DNA from: RCC90-49c sp051016155
GTDB lineage: Bacteria > Bacteroidota > Bacteroidia > Cytophagales > Amoebophilaceae
Reading direction: 5' to 3'
Length of the DNA stretch: 64,000 nt
Assembly: GCA_051016155.1 (NCBI GenBank)
Contig: CP136537.1
Span: 744,001-808,000, forward strand
The first letter of the stretch is position 1; every line of letters begins with the position of its first letter. The translations under genes and the position numbers were made by a program. The notes beneath the pieces are model-generated. The model saw only the letters and a list, made by a program, of their open reading frames with translations, had not been told where the DNA came from and searched no databases. Of the stretch, positions 28,002-36,786 are shown in pieces.

Positions 28002-30812
28002 ATGCCGACAACTACTCCTCGCGCTAAGCTCTTTCTGCTCGATGCCATGGCCCTGATCTATCGAGCTCACTTTGCTTTCAGTAAAAATCCGCGCATCAAC
28101 TCCAAAGGCCTGAACACTGGTGCTGCTCTGGGCTTTGCTAACGCCTTGGTGGGCGTTCTGCAAAAAGAGAAACCCACCCACATAGCAATTGCTTTTGATC
28201 ATCCTAGCCCTAATTTTAGACATCAGGCTTTTGAGGCATACAAAGCCCACCGCGATGCACAGCCTGAAGATATCACGGTAGCCATCCCTTATGCCAAAAA
28301 AATCGCCCAAGCCTTTCAGGTCCCTGTACTAGAGAAAGAAGGCTATGAAGCAGATGATATCATTGGCACGCTGACCCGCCAAGCAGCCCAAGACCATTTT
28401 GAGGTGTACATGATGACGCCTGACAAGGACTTTGCCCAGCTGGTAGATGACCATATTTATCTGTACAAACCTGCTTTTCTGGGCAATGGGGTGGCCGTGC
28501 TGGGCAAAGAAGAAGTCTTGGCCCAGTGGGAGGTGGAGCGCCCAGATCAGGTTCGAGACATTCTGGGCCTACAGGGCGATGCAGTAGACAATATCCCAGG
28601 CATTCCGACTATTGGCCCTAAGACGGCCAAAAAGCTCATTCAGACCTATGGTTCGGTAGAAAATTTAGTAGCCCATGCAGACCAGCTCAAGGGCAAGCTG
28701 CGAGAAAATGTGATCAACTATGGACCACAAGGTATCCTCTCGAAAGAGCTGGCTACGATCTGCACCCATGTGCCGCTCGATTTTGCTCTAGAAAAAAGTC
28801 GCTATCAAGGGCCTGACGAAGCACAGCTCAAAGCATTGTTTCAAGAGCTGGAGTTCCGCACTCTGATGAACAGGGTCTTTGGCGCAACAGTAGCGCCTGC
28901 TTCCCAATCGGCTGCAACCCAAGCCCCCCTCTTTGAAGCGCCTCCTACAACTGAGCACGTTGCAGAAGCTCTTACTGAGACTACTCCTGCCCCTACGCTG
29001 GCTACCCTAGCCACCACAGCACACCAGTACCACCTGATCGACACGCCGGCCTTGCGCAAGGAGCTGCTCCATCACTTGGCCCTGCAAGAGGCATTTTGTT
29101 TGGATGTAGAGACTACTAGCCTCGATACGCAACAAGCCACCTTACTGGGTATCGCCTTTGCCTATCATCCAGGCGAAGCGTATTACGTGCCTATCCCTAC
29201 AGCAGAGGCCGAGGCCAGAAAGGTGGTGCAAGAGTTTCAAGCGGTCCTGGCCAGCCCATCGATTTGCAAGGTGGGCCAAAACCTAAAGTACGACTTGAGC
29301 GTGCTGCAGCGGTATGGCATCACTGTACAACCCCCTATTTTTGACACGATGCTGGCCCATTATCTGCTCGATCCTGACCAGCGGCACAACCTCCATGTCC
29401 TGGCTGAGCACTATTTGAACTATACGCCTGTGCCCATAGAGGCTTTACTAGGGCCTAAGGGCAAGGAGCAAAAGAGCATGCAGGAGGTGGACGTAGCCTT
29501 GGTCAAGGAATATGCAGGCGAAGATGCAGACCTCACCTTGCAGCTCTACCACAAGCTACAGCCCGAGATCGTAGCCCAAGGGCTTGAAAAGCTGCTTTAC
29601 GAGGTAGAGCTCCCTCTTGTTGAGGTGCTTGCCACGATGGAGCACACAGGGGTTAAGCTCGACACAGCGGTGTTGGCTACCTTATCCACAGCCATGGACC
29701 AAGAGAGTCAGGTGTTAGCCCAAGAAATTCATGCCCTGGCTGGGGAGCCTTTTAACATTGCTTCGCCCAAGCAACTAGGTGACATCCTGTTCGGCAAGCT
29801 CAAGCTCATAGAAGAGGCCAAAAAGACGCCCTCAGGGCAGTATGCCACAGGAGAAGAGGTACTGCAGACATTGGCCCAGGAGCATGCCATTGTGTCCAAA
29901 ATACTTGCATATCGGGAGCTACAAAAGCTCAAGTCCACGTATGTGGATGCCCTGCCTACACTGCTCAGCCCTGCGGATGGCTTGATCCATACTTCTTACA
30001 ACCAAGCTGTGACTACGACAGGCAGGCTTAGCTCTACGCATCCTAACTTGCAGAACATTCCTATCCGTACGGAAAAAGGAAGGGAAATCCGCAAAGCCTT
30101 TGTGCCCCGTAGCTCCGCACATCGCTTGCTTTCAGCAGATTATTCTCAGATAGAGCTGCGCATTATGGCTTCTTTTTCGCAAGACCCCACCATGATGGAG
30201 GCTTTTCGTGCAGGCAAAGACATTCACACTGCTACCGCTAGCCGACTCTTTAAAGTGCCCATAGAAGCTGTAGATAGCCCCATGCGGCGCCAAGCCAAGA
30301 CGGCTAACTTTGGCATCATTTATGGCATCTCTGCTTTTGGCCTGGCACAGCGGCTTAACATTCCGCGCAAAGAAGCAGCTGACTTGATTCAAGCTTATTT
30401 TCAAGAATTTCCTGCCGTGAAAGCCTACATGGATGACGTGATCGCCAAGGCGCAGACGCAAGGTTATGTCACTACGCTGCTAGGCAGGAAGCGATGGCTC
30501 CGAGATATTAACTCCAGAAATGCCGCGTTGCGTGGTTTTGCTGAGCGCAACGCGATCAATGCGCCTATCCAGGGCAGTGCAGCAGATATGATCAAGCTTG
30601 CCATGATTCGTATCCATGCCTGGCTACAGCAAGAGCAACTGCAGGCCCACATGATTCTCCAAGTGCACGATGAGCTCGTCTTTGACGCCCCTCAAGCTGA
30701 AATCCCATTGCTACGAGCCCACATTCCCGCCATGATGCGTGAAGCCTTACCACTTGCTGTCCCCATTGAGGTAAGCGTTAAGGAAGGAGAGAATTGGCTG
30801 GAAGCACACTAG
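28002..30812 (+). CDS. polA: DNA polymerase I
   Basis: DNA polymerase I (936 aa from the ATG at 28002; a TTG at 27993 is in frame but unneeded). The 5'-3' exonuclease domain (about 1-290) has LLDAMALIYRAHFAF and the DNIPGIPTIGPKTAKKL helix-hairpin-helix. The 3'-5' proofreading domain keeps its acidic residues (FCLDVETTSLD, KYDLSVL, GEDADLTLQL). The polymerase domain has motif A SADYSQIELRIMA, motif B RRQAKTANFGIIYG and motif C LQVHDELVFD. All three activities look intact. A low-complexity A/T/P linker of about 50 residues joins the first two domains. Confidence 0.97.
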   Translation: MPTTTPRAKLFLLDAMALIYRAHFAFSKNPRINSKGLNTGAALGFANALVGVLQKEKPTHIAIAFDHPSPNFRHQAFEAYKAHRDAQPEDITVAIPYAKKIAQAFQVPVLEKEGYEADDIIGTLTRQAAQDHFEVYMMTPDKDFAQLVDDHIYLYKPAFLGNGVAVLGKEEVLAQWEVERPDQVRDILGLQGDAVDNIPGIPTIGPKTAKKLIQTYGSVENLVAHADQLKGKLRENVINYGPQGILSKELATICTHVPLDFALEKSRYQGPDEAQLKALFQELEFRTLMNRVFGATVAPASQSAATQAPLFEAPPTTEHVAEALTETTPAPTLATLATTAHQYHLIDTPALRKELLHHLALQEAFCLDVETTSLDTQQATLLGIAFAYHPGEAYYVPIPTAEAEARKVVQEFQAVLASPSICKVGQNLKYDLSVLQRYGITVQPPIFDTMLAHYLLDPDQRHNLHVLAEHYLNYTPVPIEALLGPKGKEQKSMQEVDVALVKEYAGEDADLTLQLYHKLQPEIVAQGLEKLLYEVELPLVEVLATMEHTGVKLDTAVLATLSTAMDQESQVLAQEIHALAGEPFNIASPKQLGDILFGKLKLIEEAKKTPSGQYATGEEVLQTLAQEHAIVSKILAYRELQKLKSTYVDALPTLLSPADGLIHTSYNQAVTTTGRLSSTHPNLQNIPIRTEKGREIRKAFVPRSSAHRLLSADYSQIELRIMASFSQDPTMMEAFRAGKDIHTATASRLFKVPIEAVDSPMRRQAKTANFGIIYGISAFGLAQRLNIPRKEAADLIQAYFQEFPAVKAYMDDVIAKAQTQGYVTTLLGRKRWLRDINSRNAALRGFAERNAINAPIQGSAADMIKLAMIRIHAWLQQEQLQAHMILQVHDELVFDAPQAEIPLLRAHIPAMMREALPLAVPIEVSVKEGENWLEAH

Positions 30813-30814
30813 GC

Positions 30815-30875
30815 CATTGGTTTATTGGGTCATTGGGTCATTTGTTTATTGGGTGATTTGCTGATTTGGTGATAG
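30815..30875. repeat. Octamer-periodic array
   Basis: Starts 3 bp after the polA stop codon: GGTTTATT, GGGTCATT, GGGTCATT, TGTTTATT, GGGTGATT, TGCTGATT, TGGTGATA. The clearest example in the window of the 8-bp period (reverse complement consensus AATnAnCC). Confidence 0.8.
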
Positions 30876-31054
30876 ATACTGCACAGCCGATTGGGGGCGA
30901 ATCTCTGTAGGGCGAGGATCGATTATGCTGTACTAGTCTGTCACCAAGCAGGCAATCTTTTGCCACGCAGAGAAATACATAAATGACATACTTTCCTGCA
31001 TTATAGCCTCTATCCTTGAAATCTACTCACGTGCACAGCTACAGCAAGCATGCG

Positions 31055-32500
31055 CTATTTTAGGGTGTTCCATTTCAATTTGCTTCCCAGACGGTCCCGC
31101 TGACTTTTTGCTTTTTTCAGGTCTCTTCCTAATTTCTTCAAGTCGTTTTTCTTTTTCTTGTCCCCATCTTTTTTGTTCCCTCCTTGCTCGCCTGTGTCAG
31201 CACCATCTGTGTCTTCACGCTCCTCGTCCGGATCTTTGCCAAAGTTGAAGTTGATGCCTAAGTCTAGATGCGCGGCTGTTTGGTAGAGAGTCACTTTTGC
31301 GCTGTCGTCGTTTAAGCCGGTGGGGGTAAAGTCGCTCAGGTTAAGGTCTCCTGCCAAACGGCCTACAAACCTGAAGTAGTTGTTAAGCTTGCGCTCATAA
31401 TTTATTCCCAGGCTGAATAGCCAACCTTTGTATATGTAATGTTTTTTCCCATCAAACATGCGTTTAACTTCAGTGCCTCTATTGAAAACTTGCCCTACCT
31501 GTATATCAACCACGTAGTCTTGCTTAGGCTCGTGTATCACTTTGTAGCCGATCAGTCCAAACCATGCTATATGGTAAAACCACTCATGCTCACTCTTTAC
31601 CTTGAATGCCTTCAAGCCACGTGCATCCTCTTGAGGCCGAAGCTCTGTCAAACGGTGAGGCTCAAGGCAAAAACCACCCCCTAGTCTCAAGCGATTAAAG
31701 AATGTGTAGTGAGTAACTAACGTGATTGGTATGCTCGTTCCATGACCAGTAAAGACGATTTTTTGTCCTTTTTGTATGTGATGGTCTATACCTTTGCCTT
31801 GAGTATCATTTAGCGGATCCCCGCTCTTATCGTGAGGAGCTCCTAGCCAGTTAATAGTGTGACTGTTTTTGTCTTGGAATTCCTGCTCGGTTTGTAAAAA
31901 CCACTCTCCAGCTGTATTGTTATTTACCTGTCTCAGGTGCATATTAATAACCCTGGTATGGTAATAAGTCCAGCCAGAACCTACCCTAAGCCCCAAGACC
32001 CAATTTCTCCAAAGGCTGGGAGACTCCTCGGACGTTGTTTCTTCCAGTGCCCCCTCAGCTGCCACTTGGGAAGTTCCTTGGCCCAGCCTGTAGCCATGGT
32101 CTCGTATGTCCACTTTGTACCATACATTTTTTAGCGCATCATACGCCCAAAAGCTATGGTAAATATATCGGTCTTCGCGTTGCTGCGTAGTGTCTTCCAA
32201 TATCTCAACACCCTCAAAATTCTCAACTGTGGACCACTTGTCCAGGTCAGGATCATAGGACTGAAAACCCCTGATCGTATCGAAGTCACGCTCCACAGCG
32301 TTATCTTCATCGTCTGAGGCCCCTTCATTGCTAGACTCAGCCCCACTTTGCTGATAGGTAGCCATAGTAGTAGTGGCCACCACAAAATTTTCTTGAGGAG
32401 TGAGAGCAGGATTTGAGCGTCCGTAAGCAACCGCTTGGGTAGCGAAGAGTAAACATAACATCAAAGATATGCGCCCAAGTAGCTGAGTGATTGTGGACAT
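31055..32500 (-). CDS. Secreted beta-barrel-like hypothetical with charged tail
   Basis: 481 aa from the ATG at 32500, with a signal peptide (LGRISLMLCLLFATQAVAYG). The central and C-terminal regions alternate aromatic/polar strands (NWVLGLRVGSGWTYYHTRV, LRLGGGFCLEP, YKGWLFSLGINYERKL, LDLGINFNFG), as in outer-membrane barrels. It then ends in about 60 residues that are almost entirely charged (runs of D/E/G, then K/R/D). Other in-frame ATGs lie at 32551 and 32587, but they put a second basic hydrophobic segment before the signal. Family not recognised. Confidence 0.65.
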   Translation of the reverse strand: MSTITQLLGRISLMLCLLFATQAVAYGRSNPALTPQENFVVATTTMATYQQSGAESSNEGASDDEDNAVERDFDTIRGFQSYDPDLDKWSTVENFEGVEILEDTTQQREDRYIYHSFWAYDALKNVWYKVDIRDHGYRLGQGTSQVAAEGALEETTSEESPSLWRNWVLGLRVGSGWTYYHTRVINMHLRQVNNNTAGEWFLQTEQEFQDKNSHTINWLGAPHDKSGDPLNDTQGKGIDHHIQKGQKIVFTGHGTSIPITLVTHYTFFNRLRLGGGFCLEPHRLTELRPQEDARGLKAFKVKSEHEWFYHIAWFGLIGYKVIHEPKQDYVVDIQVGQVFNRGTEVKRMFDGKKHYIYKGWLFSLGINYERKLNNYFRFVGRLAGDLNLSDFTPTGLNDDSAKVTLYQTAAHLDLGINFNFGKDPDEEREDTDGADTGEQGGNKKDGDKKKKNDLKKLGRDLKKAKSQRDRLGSKLKWNTLK

Positions 32501-32933
32501 TTCGTACAGAGTTGCCGTAAGTCTTAATGTGAGAGATGTTTTTTTACGCATGAAACAAAAATAGTTATTTATCCTAGCAATTTGCAATACGCAACCTGCT
32601 CATGCTGTATGATGGGGCTGTATCAAAAGTTGTTCTATAGCAATGGGTACAAATTAAAGCCTTAAAAATGACTTGCAAGCGTGCTAGTGCTAGGAGTGGT
32701 CATGCAGCATGTATCTTTTGATACAGCCCTCACAAAAAGTAGAGAAATATGTGATAGTCATACTCTAACTAGAGACAGCTAGCTTAACTATTGTCTCTTT
32801 GCAAGAGATATTAATTTTTGCGTACAGATTGCATTTTATTCCATAAAGAACTAACATTGCAAGTAGAGCTGGTGGAAACTAGCTGCGTACATAATATAAA
32901 AAATAAAATTTACAACTTAAAATACCAACTACT
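32501..32933. other. Gap with a MITE-like element
   Basis: About 430 bp between two divergent outer-membrane-type genes. It holds the 117-bp element at 32614-32730; the AT-rich remainder up to 32933 is the leader of the next gene. Confidence 0.6.
32614..32730. mobile_element. MITE-like element with 16-bp terminal inverted repeats
   Basis: GGGGCTGTATCAAAAG at 32614-32629 is matched in inverted orientation by CTTTTGATACAGCCCT at 32715-32730 (15 of 16 positions). The 117-bp interior has no coding frame. Such ends are typical of IS elements, so a non-autonomous derivative is likely. Confidence 0.75.
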
Positions 32934-33662
32934 ATGAGAAAAGCAATTATTGCATTGGGAAGCGTGTGCATGCTTTTTGCAGCAGCTTCTGTCAAGGCAC
33001 AAGAACAACCATTGAGATTCGGACTAGAAGGAGGACTATCTGCATCTAGAATCATGTGGCTGGACGAGATGAAGATTGAAGATAAAAAAACAGAAAATTC
33101 AACAAGAATATGGGGGTCAGGAGGCGCGTTTGTTAGCTACGCCTTTCATGAGTACATAGGTATAAAGTCAGGTGTGTACTATGCTGGACTGGGTGATACA
33201 GCTAGCCAGAAGAAAGAGAAAGAAGAGAAAGAAACAAGCAGTAAGAAAAAATTCTCGCTCTCTACAAACCATATACTTGTACCAGTGGCGGTAAGTATCT
33301 TTCCCATGGGGCATGATCCAGAAGAAGGAATATTCAACATGGACTTAGGTGTGCAGGCACAGTTTCCGTTGGGTGCAGAGGTAGAAGGAGAAGGAGATAT
33401 GAAAAGTAAATTCAAAAAAGAATTTCTCAATATGTTCGACTTAGGCATCATAGCAGCAATAGGATATGAATTCCCCATTGGACTGACCATAGAGAACAAG
33501 TACAGCTTCGGGCTGATGGGAATCTTTAAGAGAGAAGGTGATGGAGATGGAAGTTCCAAAGGATATGTAGAAACTACTTTAGGACTTCAAGAAAAGAAGC
33601 CTACTAACCTCCTTTCAACGCTAACTGTAGGTTACAACTTCGCTAGACTACTAGAAGACTAG
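32934..33662 (+). CDS. Outer-membrane beta-barrel protein (PorT-like)
   Basis: 242 aa with a clear signal peptide (IIALGSVCMLFAAASVKAQ, cleavage after about residue 22). The mature part has paired beta strands (LRFGLEGGLSAS, GGAFVSYAFHEYIGIKSGVYYAGLG, FDLGIIAAIGYEFPIGLTIENKYSFGLMGIF) ending in LSTLTVGYNFARLL, consistent with a PorT/OmpW-like 8-strand barrel. Two lysine/glutamate-rich loops (KKEKEEKETSSKKK) probably face outside. The role is not predictable. A strong terminator follows. Confidence 0.75.
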   Translation: MRKAIIALGSVCMLFAAASVKAQEQPLRFGLEGGLSASRIMWLDEMKIEDKKTENSTRIWGSGGAFVSYAFHEYIGIKSGVYYAGLGDTASQKKEKEEKETSSKKKFSLSTNHILVPVAVSIFPMGHDPEEGIFNMDLGVQAQFPLGAEVEGEGDMKSKFKKEFLNMFDLGIIAAIGYEFPIGLTIENKYSFGLMGIFKREGDGDGSSKGYVETTLGLQEKKPTNLLSTLTVGYNFARLLED

Positions 33663-33682
33663 CATATTTGTACAACAACTGC

Positions 33683-33711
33683 AAAAAGCCGGCTTGATGT
33701 CGGCTTTTTTT
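33683..33711 (+). terminator. Rho-independent terminator
   Basis: Stem AAAAAGCCG/CGGCTTTTT around a 9-nt loop, running into TTTTTT, 21 bp after the preceding stop codon. Confidence 0.85.
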
Positions 33712-34117
33712 GTATATTCCGTTACATAGCTGTTGTAACGCTAAACGGTTAAGTCGGGTCATGATTTAGACAGCTTACATTATCAACTTTGTGCTTATGC
33801 ATCTCTTCAGTGATGAGTAGGCTAAGTACACGTAGGCTATTCAACCACCTCCAGCAGTAGAGTTAGGTTATTCTAAACCACCCCTTTCGCTTCTGTCACC
33901 TAGAACGTAAGTGAAGGGTCTATGGCAAAGGTCAGCCACGCTACGAGGCCTCGGTAGGATCGGCATGACAGCTCTAATAAGCCCCATTATCTATCAGGCG
34001 TGCATGGACAACGTACTATATAAACTCGATTAACAGCTAACATACTCTAGATAGCTTTTTGCCTTCTTCAGTATCTATCCCTCCTATCTACCTCTAACAA
34101 AGCATTCACTCTCTACT
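33712..34117. other. Gap with dispersed element copy C
   Basis: About 400 bp without a gene. It holds the third, most diverged copy of the 77-bp element (33894-33970). Confidence 0.5.
33894..33970 (+). repeat. Dispersed 75-77 bp element, copy C
   Basis: Begins TGTCACC and ends CCTCGGTAGGATCGGCATGACA; that 22-bp end differs from copy A at 4 positions. Its length (77 bp) equals copy B. The left part GTGAAGGGTCT resembles the usual CGAAGGGTCT half of this class of repeat. Confidence 0.55.
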
Positions 34118-34849
34118 ATGAAAAAACTACTGGGCGTAGTGGCTATCCTATTGCTAACTGTTGATGCACAGGCAAAAAAGATAAGCTACGGGCCCAAGGC
34201 GGGAGGTAACTTATCTCTTTTTAAAAACTTAGATAAGATTCAATCGCAAGACCCTGCACCAGAAGGCAGTGTTTTTGATGTCCTAACAACTTCTTTTCAC
34301 TACGGAGCCTACTGTGAGTATGGCCTTACACCTAAACTGAGCATAGGTACAGAGCTGGTTTACGCCCAAGTAGGATGTGTTTACAAGCAATTTAGTGCTC
34401 GAAAGAGACAGGGCCTCAAACTTAGTTACACCTGTATCCCTCTCTGGCTGATGTTTTATCCAGCAGGCACGCAAAAAGAATGGAGCTTCTACCTAGGCCC
34501 TAGCCTCAATTTTCTTTGGCGCGCTTCACCTACAGGATCAGTATCTTTAATTATAAAAGAACACCACGTAGCTGTGTACGAGTGGGCAGTTATTGTTGGA
34601 CTGCGGTACCAGTTTAGTTGGGGCTTAGGCATTGACTTGCGGTACAGCTGGGGGCTCACCGATATTCTCGATTTTCAAAATCCTAAAGAGAGACTCGTAG
34701 ATATAGCAGACATTGCATTCACCAATCACTACCTACAGCTATCTGCAAGCTATGATTTGGCTACTCTTTGGGAGCTGTGGAGATCATCACGATCCAGTAT
34801 GAATCCTGGATATAACCCCTCCCCACAAAACCACCGAATAATGCAATGA
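34118..34849 (+). CDS. PorT-like outer-membrane beta-barrel protein
   Basis: 243 aa with a signal peptide (MKKLLGVVAILLLTVDAQAK). Strands ISYGPKAGGNLS, FHYGAYCEYGLTPKLSIGTELVYAQVG, LSYTCIPLWLMFYP, WSFYLGPSLNFLW and GLGIDLRYSWGLTDIL follow the outer-membrane beta-barrel (PF13568-like) pattern of PorT. A proline/asparagine-rich C-terminal tail of about 30 residues after the last strand is unusual. It overlaps the next gene by 4 nt (ATGA), so the two are likely translated together. Confidence 0.75.
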   Translation: MKKLLGVVAILLLTVDAQAKKISYGPKAGGNLSLFKNLDKIQSQDPAPEGSVFDVLTTSFHYGAYCEYGLTPKLSIGTELVYAQVGCVYKQFSARKRQGLKLSYTCIPLWLMFYPAGTQKEWSFYLGPSLNFLWRASPTGSVSLIIKEHHVAVYEWAVIVGLRYQFSWGLGIDLRYSWGLTDILDFQNPKERLVDIADIAFTNHYLQLSASYDLATLWELWRSSRSSMNPGYNPSPQNHRIMQ

Positions 34850-36105
34850 TCTCAAAGCCTATCCATCACCGAGATAAACATTGCACCTTTTATACGCCCT
34901 ACTTCATTGCCCAGCGGCTCCGAAGGGCCCCTCAAAAAGCTTTTACTGCGATTGTTCACCGCATAGGGGTCGTCAGTGTAGCCTTGGGGTTGGCTACTAC
35001 GCTTTTGGCTTTTCTGACCATGCAGGGCTTTCAACAAAATATCGAACAAAAGCTGACCAGCTTTAGTGGCCACCTACAAGTGACCCGCTATTCTTTAAAT
35101 AGGTCACACGAAGCACCACCGATAGAAAAAAATAGGCTCCAAGGGCTACAAAAAGCCTTCCCAGTGACTGTCCAAGCTGTCAAAGCCTTTGCTCACAAAG
35201 CTGTGCTACTCAGGGCAGCAGAAGATGTAGAAGGGATTGTGTGTAAGGGCTTGGACCCAACCACTACGCACGACAACCTACACACCTATCTCACAGACGG
35301 CCGACTGCTGCATTTCGATGCCCAGGGCCATAGCCATGAGGTGGTACTGAGCACCACAACAGCCCGTCGGCTGAATGTACAACTGGGCGATGAGGTGGTG
35401 GCCTGTGTAGTGCAGCAGCCTCCGCGTTACAGAAAACTCAAGGTCGTAGGGTTGTATGCTACACACATGGCAGATTTGGACGAAAAGTTGGCTTTTTGTG
35501 ACTTAAGGCTCATTCAAAAGCTCAATAACTGGCCTGAAAGTTGGGTAGGAGGCTACGAGGTTTTTTTGCACCATCTACAGCAGGCCCAGACTACAGCTAC
35601 ACAAATGATGGCATGGCTAGACTATGACCTAGGGGTCGCCACAACGGCCAGTGCATATGCCGCTATCTTTGATTGGTTGGTCATAGTACGTAAAAATGCC
35701 TTGATCTTCATGGCCCTAATCCTACTCGTGGCAAGCTCTAACTTGGCCTCTATTGTCCTCATCCAGACCATGGAGCGGACCTCTATGATGGGGATTTTGA
35801 AATCCCTGGGGGCTTCTGATGGGCAGATACGCCACATTATGTTTTGGAACAATCTCTACATGGCAGGCCAAGGGATGCTTTGGGGCAACCTCGCGGGTGT
35901 TGGGTTGTGTGCTTTGCAGCTGCATTTTAAGTTTATCCCGCTAGATCCTACTTATTACTACATCAGCTATGTGCCCATGGCCTGGGACTGGCGCACGATC
36001 ATAGTCCTGAATGGATTGACTTTCGCGGTGGTTACTACAGTGCTACTGGTTTCTGTTGCTATTATTGTTAGGGGAAAGCCTATTCAGGCAGTGCAGTTTC
36101 GGTGA
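34846..36105 (+). CDS. LolC/LolE-family ABC transporter permease (second)
   Basis: 419 aa, FtsX-superfamily permease: first membrane helix at about residues 41-63 (IGVVSVALGLATTLLAFLTMQGF), a periplasmic domain of about 220 residues, and three C-terminal helices (NALIFMALILLVASSNLASIVL; MLWGNLAGVGLCALQL; TFAVVTTVLLVSVAIIV). The cytoplasmic loop TSMMGILKSLGASDGQIRHI is the ATPase-coupling region. It is a paralogue of 17403-18641; the two may form a LolCE-type heterodimer made from separate loci (inference). Confidence 0.87.
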   Translation: MISKPIHHRDKHCTFYTPYFIAQRLRRAPQKAFTAIVHRIGVVSVALGLATTLLAFLTMQGFQQNIEQKLTSFSGHLQVTRYSLNRSHEAPPIEKNRLQGLQKAFPVTVQAVKAFAHKAVLLRAAEDVEGIVCKGLDPTTTHDNLHTYLTDGRLLHFDAQGHSHEVVLSTTTARRLNVQLGDEVVACVVQQPPRYRKLKVVGLYATHMADLDEKLAFCDLRLIQKLNNWPESWVGGYEVFLHHLQQAQTTATQMMAWLDYDLGVATTASAYAAIFDWLVIVRKNALIFMALILLVASSNLASIVLIQTMERTSMMGILKSLGASDGQIRHIMFWNNLYMAGQGMLWGNLAGVGLCALQLHFKFIPLDPTYYYISYVPMAWDWRTIIVLNGLTFAVVTTVLLVSVAIIVRGKPIQAVQFR

Positions 36106-36115
36106 GGTTAATAGC

Positions 36116-36175
36116 GTATTCGTTTGTTGGTTTACTGAGTTATCTGATTATTTGTTCATTGGATGATTTTAAAGC
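36116..36175. repeat. Octamer-periodic array
   Basis: CGTTTGTT, GGTTTACT, GAGTTATC, TGATTATT, TGTTCATT, GGATGATT in succession, starting about 11 bp after the permease stop codon. Confidence 0.7.
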
Positions 36176-36225
36176 TGTTGTTAGCATATCGGATAGGTTT
36201 TACAATGGTCTTAGAGTAATTTACA

Positions 36226-36699
36226 ATGGGGCATCAGGAGGAACTGCATATTGGAGATCATGTGAAGATGCGAGGTCAAGCGAGTGTGGGCGAGGTGGTC
36301 CAGATTGTTGGTAAGCAAGCTTTTGTGGCTTTTGAAACCCTAGAATTGCGCGTTCCTCTGAGTCAACTGGAGAAGATTAGGCAAGATACCCTGCCCCCTT
36401 CTACTGCGCTATCCACTCCACGACTACTCCAAGTATCTTCTGAGACGTTTTCTGCTTTTAATCCGGAGATAGACTTGCACGGCCTGTCTGTGGAAGAGGC
36501 GCTGAGCGCGGTGGACCAGTGGATTGACCAGGCAGTGCTGGTAGGGTACAAAGATCTAAAAATTATTCATGGAAAAGGGACTGGCGCTTTGCGCAATGCT
36601 GTGCGTACGTATTTGCAGTCTCATGTACAGATCAAGCAGGTTATTGCACAGCATCCTTACCCAGGTGGGGAAGGCGTGACTTGGGTGGAGATGAAGTAG
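36226..36699 (+). CDS. MutS2 C-terminal-like protein: KOW-like plus Smr domain
   Basis: 157 aa corresponding only to the C-terminal end of MutS2. A small barrel (HIGDHVKMRGQASVGEVVQIVGKQAFVAF) is followed by an Smr domain with the EIDLHGLSVEEAL and KIIHGKGTGALRNAVRTYL motifs (DLHG and HGKG are the nuclease signature). The MutS core, clamp and ATPase domains (normally about 600 residues) are absent, and no part of them lies upstream. It could be a stand-alone Smr nuclease or a truncated but still open gene. Its stop codon overlaps the tRNA-Arg gene on the other strand. Confidence 0.85.
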   Translation: MGHQEELHIGDHVKMRGQASVGEVVQIVGKQAFVAFETLELRVPLSQLEKIRQDTLPPSTALSTPRLLQVSSETFSAFNPEIDLHGLSVEEALSAVDQWIDQAVLVGYKDLKIIHGKGTGALRNAVRTYLQSHVQIKQVIAQHPYPGGEGVTWVEMK

Positions 36700-36768
36700 C
36701 CTCGGCAGGAATCGAACCTGCATCTAAAGTTTAGGAAACTTCTATTCTATCCATTGAACTACGAGGCC
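36697..36768 (-). tRNA. tRNA-Arg (anticodon CCU)
   Basis: Folds as a 72-nt cloverleaf: acceptor GGCCTCG/CGAGGCT (G1-U72 wobble), D-arm around TTCAATGGATAGAA, anticodon stem GAAGT/ACTTT with loop TTCCTAA, and T-arm GCAGG-TTCGATT-CCTGC with discriminator A. It aligns closely with bacterial tRNA-Arg(CCU). CCA is not encoded. The 3' end shares three bases with the stop codon of the convergent Smr gene. It lies 18 bp after hflX on the other side and could be processed from an hflX readthrough transcript. Confidence 0.93.
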
Positions 36769-36786
36769 TAAAAGTGCAAAACTAGC

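Noticed and set aside
36102..36314. Frame starting at the permease stop and overlapping the Smr gene
   Set aside because: Out of frame with Smr and runs through the octamer array; a shadow.
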